Positions 22,976 to 27,579 of a stretch of 27,579 nt of DNA are shown here, one piece after another. Position 1 is the stretch's first letter, and each line of letters starts with the position of its first letter. This DNA is from Sulfopaludibacter sp035606355. GTDB lineage: Bacteria > Acidobacteriota > Terriglobia > Bryobacterales > Bryobacteraceae. The DNA is taken from the NCBI GenBank assembly GCA_035606355.1, contig DATNFO010000060.1, positions 1 through 27,579 on the forward strand, given 5' to 3'. The notes under the pieces are model-generated. The model saw only the letters and a list, made by a program, of their open reading frames with translations, did no database searches and was not told where the DNA came from. The translations under genes were made by a program, and so were the position numbers.

Positions 22976-25071
22976 TGACTCCCGCAAAAGGTCTGGACCG
23001 CCGTTCGTTTCTGAAGACGGCGGCCGCGAGCGGGCTGCTGCTCGGCTTCCATTTGCCGGGCTCGCGGACTGCGCGCGCGGAAACGGCGGACGCCAGGCTG
23101 AATGCCTGGGTGCACGTAGCGCCCGATGACACGGTCACGCTCTACATTCACAAGGCCGAAATGGGGCAGGGCACTGTGACGTCGCTGGCCATGCTGCTGG
23201 CGGAGGAACTGGAGTGCGACTGGGCCAGGGTGCACACCGAATTTCCGGGAATCGATCGCGCATACGGCGGCAATCAGGGCGTGGTGGGCAGCCAGAGCGT
23301 GCGCAGCAGTTGGGAGCCGCTGCGGCGGGCCGGAGCCTCGGCGCGCCAGATGCTGGTGCAGGCTGCGTCGCAGCAGTGGGGCGTGGATGCCGCGCAGTGC
23401 CAGGCCCGGAACGGTGTGGTGATCAACTCCGCGACGGGCGCGAAGCTGTCCTATGGCGCACTGGCTGACGCGGCTGCGAAACTGACGCCGCCCGCGAACG
23501 TGCCGTTGAAGGACCCATCGCAATTCACCATCATCGGCAAGCCGCGCAAGCGGTTGGATACGCCGTCGAAGGTGAACGGCAGCGCGCAGTTCGGCATCGA
23601 CGTGCGGCTGCCCGGGATGCTGTATGCGGTGGTGGCGCGATGTCCGGTATTCGGCGGGAAGGTGGCTTCCTTCGATGCCACCAAAGCGAAAGCGATGCCC
23701 GGAGTGAAGCACGTCGTGCAGATTTCGAACGGCGTCGCCGTGGTGGCGGAGAATACGTGGGCCGCGGCGCAGGCGCGCAAGGCGCTCGAAGTGAAGTTCG
23801 ACGAAGGGCAGTGGGCCGGCCAAAGCAGCGCGGGGATTGCGAAGCTGTTCGTCGAGAAATCGCAGCAGCCTGGCGCCGTGGCGCGCAAAGACGGCGATGC
23901 CGCGGGCGTGCTGGCCGGCGCGGCGAAGAAGATTGAAGCTGTGTACGAAGCACCGTACCTGGCGCATGCGCCGATGGAGCCGTTGAACGCCACGGCCGAC
24001 GTGCGCAGCGATTCCTGCGAAGTGTGGGCATCCACGCAGGGACAGTCGGCAGCGCATCAGGTGGCCATTCAGGTGACCGGGCTGAAACCGGATCAGGTGA
24101 AGGTCCACACGTGCTACATGGGAGGCGGCTTCGGACGCCGCGCGCGAGCGGACTATATCGGCGAAGCAGTGGAAGTTTCCAAAGCCATCGGCGCCCCCGT
24201 GCAACTGGTGTGGACGCGCGAAGACGATATGCAGCAGGATTGGTACCGTCCGGCGAGCTACACGAAATTCGTGGGGTCCGTCGGAACGGACGGAATGCCG
24301 GAAGCGCTGCACTCGCGCGTGATTTGCGCGCCCTTCGGCGGCTTGCGCGACGGCGTATCGCGGACGGGCGTCGAAGGCATCATGGACATGCCTTATGCGA
24401 TTCCGAATCTTCTGGTGGACTATCACGCCGCCGACGTCGGGATTCCAGTGAGTTACTGGCGCAGCGTGGGTTACTCGCAGAACACCTTCTTCGCGGAGAG
24501 CTTCATCGACGAGTTGGCCGTCGCCGCGGGCAAGGACGCGTTGGAATTCCGGCGTGCGCTCCTCGGGAAACAGCCGCGGATGCTGGCCGCATTGAATCTC
24601 GCGGCCGAGAAGGCAGGATGGGGCAAGCCGTTGCCCGCGGGACGTGGCCGCGGCATCGCGGTGGTGAACAACATCGGCAGCTATACGGCGCAGATTGCGG
24701 AAGTGTCGGCGTCGAATGGCAAGCTGCGCGTGCACAAAGTGGTGTGCGCGGTCGATTGCGGGCACGTGGTCAATCCGTCCGGCGTGGAGCAGCAGATCCA
24801 GAGCGGCATCGTGTATGGATTAAGCGCCGCGCTCAAGGGTTCGATCACGATCGACAAAGGGCGCGTGCAGCAGGACAACTTCCACAACTACGATGTGCTG
24901 CGCATCGACGAGATGCCCGTGGTGGAGGTACATATTGTGCCGAGCACGGCGAATCCCGGAGGAATAGGGGAAGCGGCGGTGCCGCCGATCGCCGCGGCTG
25001 TGGCCAATGCGCTGTACGCGGCCAATGGCAAGCGGGTTCGGACGCTGCCTCTGGCCGTTTTGAACCGGTGA
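22975..25071 (+). CDS. Molybdopterin-binding subunit of an isoquinoline-1-oxidoreductase-type hydroxylase (IorB-like), Tat-exported
   Basis: The 698-residue protein is the catalytic subunit of a molybdenum hydroxylase. It begins MTPAKGLDRRSFLKTAAASG with a twin-arginine signal (RRSFLKT, 9-15) and cleavage near ARAE (about 35). Molybdopterin-family motifs follow: MGQGTVTSLAMLLAEELECD, GGGFGRRARADYIGEAVEVS, and GGIGEAAVPPIAAAVANAL with the catalytic Glu near residue 666. It resembles the IorB group rather than cytosolic xanthine dehydrogenases; the true substrate cannot be read from sequence. The ATG at 22975 was chosen over in-frame 22891 because of AAAGGAGA at 22961-22968 and the Tat motif. 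No FAD subunit, cytochrome or XdhC-like chaperone is nearby, so its acceptor and maturation factors must lie elsewhere. Confidence 0.93.
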   Translation: MTPAKGLDRRSFLKTAAASGLLLGFHLPGSRTARAETADARLNAWVHVAPDDTVTLYIHKAEMGQGTVTSLAMLLAEELECDWARVHTEFPGIDRAYGGNQGVVGSQSVRSSWEPLRRAGASARQMLVQAASQQWGVDAAQCQARNGVVINSATGAKLSYGALADAAAKLTPPANVPLKDPSQFTIIGKPRKRLDTPSKVNGSAQFGIDVRLPGMLYAVVARCPVFGGKVASFDATKAKAMPGVKHVVQISNGVAVVAENTWAAAQARKALEVKFDEGQWAGQSSAGIAKLFVEKSQQPGAVARKDGDAAGVLAGAAKKIEAVYEAPYLAHAPMEPLNATADVRSDSCEVWASTQGQSAAHQVAIQVTGLKPDQVKVHTCYMGGGFGRRARADYIGEAVEVSKAIGAPVQLVWTREDDMQQDWYRPASYTKFVGSVGTDGMPEALHSRVICAPFGGLRDGVSRTGVEGIMDMPYAIPNLLVDYHAADVGIPVSYWRSVGYSQNTFFAESFIDELAVAAGKDALEFRRALLGKQPRMLAALNLAAEKAGWGKPLPAGRGRGIAVVNNIGSYTAQIAEVSASNGKLRVHKVVCAVDCGHVVNPSGVEQQIQSGIVYGLSAALKGSITIDKGRVQQDNFHNYDVLRIDEMPVVEVHIVPSTANPGGIGEAAVPPIAAAVANALYAANGKRVRTLPLAVLNR

Positions 25072-25109
25072 AGGGGCGACTTCAGACTCACCGGAAGCTA
25101 AGTCTTAAG

Positions 25110-25145
25110 AAAAGAGGACCGCCCGGGAAATCCCTGACGGTCCTC
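25110..25145 (-). terminator. Intrinsic terminator of the PEP-CTERM gene
   Basis: GAGGACCG (25114-25121) and CGGTCCTC (25138-25145) pair perfectly over 8 bp, with a further GGGA/TCCC pair in the loop. Read on the - strand the stem is followed by TTTTCTT. It lies 25 bp past the stop of the PEP-CTERM gene. On the + strand no T-run follows, although the hairpin could still hinder read-through from the molybdoenzyme operon, which ends at 25071. Confidence 0.8.
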
Positions 25146-25170
25146 AATAGTTAGTAACTTTGGGGGAGAC

Positions 25171-25785
25171 CTATACCTTGCGTCTGCGCCTGGCCAATAG
25201 CATCAAGGGTGCGATGAGTAACAGTCCGGTCGCGGGCTCTGGCACGGCACTATCACTGGTGAAAGTGTACGTGACCGGGCCGCCCGCTCCCGCCACAAAA
25301 CCGGGTTGCCCGGCTGTCGGCGTGTAAGTGACGCCGTTGTTACCCTCGGGACCAATTTCGTTCGCAATAATGGCGTTTGTTAACGCAGTGGACGGAATTC
25401 CAACGTCCGCCAGGGCATCGACTCCGTCGAGGTTGTCCGAGTATACGAAGAGGACTCCCGTACCGCGACCGGCTCCCACCACGGTCGGCTCGAACCGCAG
25501 CACGTCCGAAATCACGCCGGGTGCGCCCGGCTCCAGCAGGAATACGTCTCCGGCCGTGAGGCCCGGAGGGTTCAGCAGATCGTAAGCCACGGTTACCAAC
25601 CCACCCGCAACCGGATCCTGCATCAGTGCGCAAGGCAGTGCAGAATGAAACCCCGACGAATTGGTGAAAATGCCATTACAATTCTCATCGAACGCGATAT
25701 TGGCGGTGAATTGGGCGAAACTCGGAACTGCTGCCATGAGCAACAGCCCCACAAGTGGGAATAGATTCTTGAGACGTCTTACCAT
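25171..25785 (-). CDS. PEP-CTERM sorting-domain surface protein
   Basis: This 204-residue protein has a signal peptide (MVRRLKNLFPLVGLLLMAAV, cleavage after SFA) and ends VPEPATGLLLIAPLMLLARRRRKV: a PEP motif, a hydrophobic helix and an arginine cluster. That is the PEP-CTERM signal recognised by exosortase for transfer to the cell surface or exopolysaccharide. The middle (about 25-178) is Gly/Ala/Thr-rich and has one Cys pair (ENCNG and LPCAL); I do not recognise a domain in it. The start is certain: GGAGGAG lies 5 nt before the ATG. It stands alone between a candidate promoter and its own terminator. No exosortase is in the window. Confidence 0.93.
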   Translation of the reverse strand: MVRRLKNLFPLVGLLLMAAVPSFAQFTANIAFDENCNGIFTNSSGFHSALPCALMQDPVAGGLVTVAYDLLNPPGLTAGDVFLLEPGAPGVISDVLRFEPTVVGAGRGTGVLFVYSDNLDGVDALADVGIPSTALTNAIIANEIGPEGNNGVTYTPTAGQPGFVAGAGGPVTYTFTSDSAVPEPATGLLLIAPLMLLARRRRKV

Positions 25786-25831
25786 TAAGCTCCTCCGAGA
25801 TACAGAACCTGAACTTGAGACCTTTCGCCCG

Positions 25832-25837
25832 ATTATA
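25832..25837 (-). promoter_or_regulatory. Candidate -10 box before the PEP-CTERM gene
   Basis: On the - strand a perfect TATAAT lies 46 bp before the ATG at 25785. The -35 region about 17 bp upstream is poor (no TTGACA-like hexamer). The surrounding DNA is clearly more AT-rich than the genes around it, which supports a promoter region. Confidence 0.45.
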
Positions 25838-25932
25838 GGTTATGTGAGTAAGTCGGCTCATTGAGGAGTATACCTCCACGTGTTCCGTTCATCACTTGCG
25901 GGGACAGTTAGCGGTGTGCACTTACACCTTTT

Positions 25933-26382
25933 TTATGCGCTCTCGCCCACACCGGCTGCTGTTGTACCTTTATGTACGAATCGTTGCTTGGCGTAGGGCA
26001 CCGTCTCTTGCAAGTCGCGTGCGCGCCGCGTGGCTTCGTACTGCCCGGCCTGAAGTAAGTACGTTTCAAGACAAATACCGACCTCGCCGCGGCTGGCGGC
26101 CAGTGAAGATGGTCATGGCTTCGCGCATAAGCCTCGAGGTGCTCAAAAGACCGCCAGTACTGGACCAGCATCAGTCCCGCCTGAGATGGAACCGAGGAAG
26201 CCGCTCTCCGGCTGCCGCGCCAGTTCTTTGAGCATCCTCGGCATGGCAAAAAACACCGGCATCCACTTGTGGACCTTCCAAAGCTTGTTGATCCTCATGG
26301 TGATCACGAAGACCACGAAATCGCCTTCGATTTCGGCCGCCATTCTTTGCGGAATGATGCTCGCCGTTTTGCCCTCCGACAA
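25933..26382 (-). pseudogene. Decayed DUF4188-family gene with two compensating frameshifts
   Basis: Three consecutive stretches match one protein family but lie in two frames. From 26382 the frame reads RMAAEIEGDFVVFVITMRIN, then KLWKVHKWMPVFFAMPRMLK and ESGFLG, and is closed by a TGA at 26143-26145. The next frame (about 26177 to 26100) continues GLMLVQYWRSFEHLEAYA, then HLHW. The first frame resumes at about 26088 with GEVGI, ETYL and AGQYEA and stops at 25933. In the order and spacing of these blocks it matches the DUF4188 (monooxygenase af470-like) proteins of about 150 residues. The end is degenerate. Two frame changes that restore each other, and no ATG with a good ribosome-binding site, indicate a dead gene; a sequencing error would need two events. 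Confidence 0.8.
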
Positions 26383-26466
26383 TATAAGTGTGCGCAGCCG
26401 CCGCCTTGTCCCACCGGCACGCTTATTCGCGAGTGCGGCTGCGGCGCGACTCGGAATAGCCCGAAT

Positions 26467-26497
26467 AAAAAAAGGCCGCCGGGTTTCCCCGACGGCC
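26467..26497 (-). terminator. Strong intrinsic terminator of the radical-SAM-like gene
   Basis: Read on the - strand: a 10-bp stem GGCCGTCGGG / CCCGGCGGCC (one T-G pair) capped by a GAAA tetraloop and followed by seven T and then ATT. It lies 23 bp past the stop codon at 26521-26523. This is a textbook intrinsic terminator. Confidence 0.93.
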
Positions 26498-26520
26498 TCC
26501 GACAGGAACTGAGCGACTGA

Positions 26521-27579
26521 CTAGTCGCCGAAGCTGCCTACTTCCTCGCGTTCTTCGACCGGCTTGGCAGCGGGCGCGGGCGCCGGTGCGGCGGTCGGGA
26601 GAATCTGAACCAGGTCCGGACCAGGCTGTTCTTTGAGCACATGCTGCTTATAGAGCTTCATCATGCGCTCGTTCTCCTGCTGTTCTTTGAGCTTGGCGTC
26701 GCGAGCGCGGGTCTTCTCTTCGCGCGCATTCTTCGCGATCCCGAGCTTGTCCAAATCGTGCTGCACTTCGTTCGTGACGATGTCTTCACGCAGCACCAGC
26801 GAGTGATCTTTGTTGGCGAGCGGCACGCTCTTGCCGCCGGCGAAGATCTCATGCTTTCCGTGCTCCTCGTACCACTTGGTGAGGGTCGCGGTCATGTGCA
26901 TCTTCTCGATGATGTTGCGCCAGCCCACGCCAGTGTTGTACGCGCAGAAGCTGATTTCGCCTTCCTGCGTGGCGTAGGGGATGATGCACTGCTCGGTGCG
27001 GCGGAAGTCATAGTTGAACAGGTCCTGGAACCACATGCCGGCGATGAAGAGGAAGTTCCAGCGATCGGCGCGGCGCTTCTCGATATCGGCCATGGTGCGG
27101 TCGGCCGTGACCTTGCCGTAGTTCTTGCCGGTCGCGCCGAAGCACTTGTCGAACTTCTGCAGCAGGTCCATGATGCGGAAGTGCGTGGGAGCCTTCGAGG
27201 GGTCGTAGTTCCGCAACAATGCAAGCGAGACGCCGACGATGGAGAGGAACTTGCCGCGGGCGGCGTCGTTGATCTTTGCCACGTCCTTGGCGAGTTGCAC
27301 GGCGTCGAGGAATGCGGTGACGGGAACAGCTTCCTTCGTCTCCTTGTCGATCATCAGCGCCATGCCGATGCCGCAGTTCGGGTGGCAGCCGCAGCTCAGC
27401 TGGCCCCAGTCCGCCTGCGGTCCATGCACCAGATCGGCCCAGTCGGAGAAGGTGCTCATAAAGCTGATGGGGAACCAGTCCCGTGTCGGCTCGCCGAGCT
27501 TGAGTTGCTTCTTCACGTCGTGCGCGAGATGGCTTTGCGTATAGCGCTGGGCTTCGCGGCGTTCGTCGCTCAAACCCTC
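26521..27579 (-). CDS. Probable radical-SAM enzyme, Tes/MJ0619-like, C-terminal part (partial)
   Basis: The frame is open to the window edge, so about 352 C-terminal residues are seen and the N terminus is missing; a TTG at 27573 is not a real start. Visible blocks are WFPISFMSTFSDWADLVHGP, SCGCHPNCGIGMALMIDKE, VPVTAFLDAVQLAKDVAKIN, LFIAGMWFQDLFNYDFRRTE, QCIIPYATQEGEISFCAYNT and GVGWRNIIEKMH. The last blocks follow the pattern of COG1964 radical-SAM proteins, including the archaeal tetraether synthase Tes and related bacterial enzymes: a hydrophobic segment, N-x-D-x2-R, Cys, Tyr, G, I-x-FC-x-YN. The cysteines in CGCHPNC may hold an auxiliary cluster (inference). The SAM-cluster CxxxCxxC would lie upstream, outside the window. 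A charged helix and a Pro/Ala tail end the protein. Confidence 0.55.
   Translation of the reverse strand, partial: EGLSDERREAQRYTQSHLAHDVKKQLKLGEPTRDWFPISFMSTFSDWADLVHGPQADWGQLSCGCHPNCGIGMALMIDKETKEAVPVTAFLDAVQLAKDVAKINDAARGKFLSIVGVSLALLRNYDPSKAPTHFRIMDLLQKFDKCFGATGKNYGKVTADRTMADIEKRRADRWNFLFIAGMWFQDLFNYDFRRTEQCIIPYATQEGEISFCAYNTGVGWRNIIEKMHMTATLTKWYEEHGKHEIFAGGKSVPLANKDHSLVLREDIVTNEVQHDLDKLGIAKNAREEKTRARDAKLKEQQENERMMKLYKQHVLKEQPGPDLVQILPTAAPAPAPAAKPVEEREEVGSFGD

Noticed and set aside
22924..24765. A 613-codon open frame on the - strand
   Set aside because: It is antisense to the molybdopterin subunit and has the His/Arg-rich composition of a shadow frame.
25896..26231. A 111-codon open frame on the + strand
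   Set aside because: It is antisense to the DUF4188 pseudogene blocks and has no motif or ribosome-binding site.

Overview
The window is high-GC bacterial DNA and most likely comes from an Acidobacteriota genome of the Solibacter/Bryobacter type. The strongest pointer is the protein at 16204-18072: it ends in the ~200-residue C-terminal domain that is massively expanded in Solibacter (TIGR03437-like) and carries SBBP-type propeller repeats. A PEP-CTERM protein, a Tat-exported isoquinoline-oxidoreductase-type molybdoenzyme and abundant palindromic intergenic repeats fit the same group. The assignment is inference from gene content.

Region 1 (1-16265, + strand) is an intact ribosomal superoperon: the 3' end of tuf, then rpsJ-rplC-rplD-rplW-rplB-rpsS-rplV-rpsC-rplP-rpmC-rpsQ (S10), rplN-rplX-rplE-rpsN-rpsH-rplF-rplR-rpsE-rpmD-rplO-secY-adk-map-infA-rpmJ (spc) and rpsM-rpsK-rpsD-rpoA-rplQ (alpha). 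Genes are mostly 0-30 bp apart or overlap. The wider gaps are filled by long palindromes of two families: a CACAGAG-type at rpsJ|rplC and rpsQ|rplN, and a GATGAACGC-type at rpmD|rplO and infA|rpmJ. A short perfect hairpin lies at rpsD|rpoA. The operon ends at a strong intrinsic terminator just after rplQ, which lies inside the apparent signal-peptide codons of the next gene.

Region 2 (16204-18370) holds that secreted propeller protein, followed by a ~265-bp nest of inverted repeats of a third family.

Region 3 (18368-22425, - strand) holds a two-component pair (membrane PAS histidine kinase, then a NarL/LuxR-type response regulator, overlapping by 1 nt), a small unrecognised 79-residue protein, and, 20 nt after it, an ALDH7/antiquitin-type aldehyde dehydrogenase. 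Region 4 (22490-25071, + strand) diverges from the kinase and encodes a two-subunit molybdenum hydroxylase: a [2Fe-2S] subunit and a Tat-signal molybdopterin subunit, with TAATG coupling.

Region 5 (25110-27579, - strand) holds a PEP-CTERM surface protein with its own terminator, a decayed DUF4188-family gene with two compensating frameshifts, and the C-terminal part of a probable radical-SAM enzyme resembling the Tes/MJ0619 (COG1964) group, ended by a strong terminator.

I found no CRISPR array, tRNA, rRNA, transposase or phage gene. The core is ordinary housekeeping DNA. The parts worth a second look are the palindromes threaded through the ribosomal operon, the long RGG-like tail of S3, the terminator inside a signal peptide, the small gene before the dehydrogenase and the truncated radical-SAM candidate.
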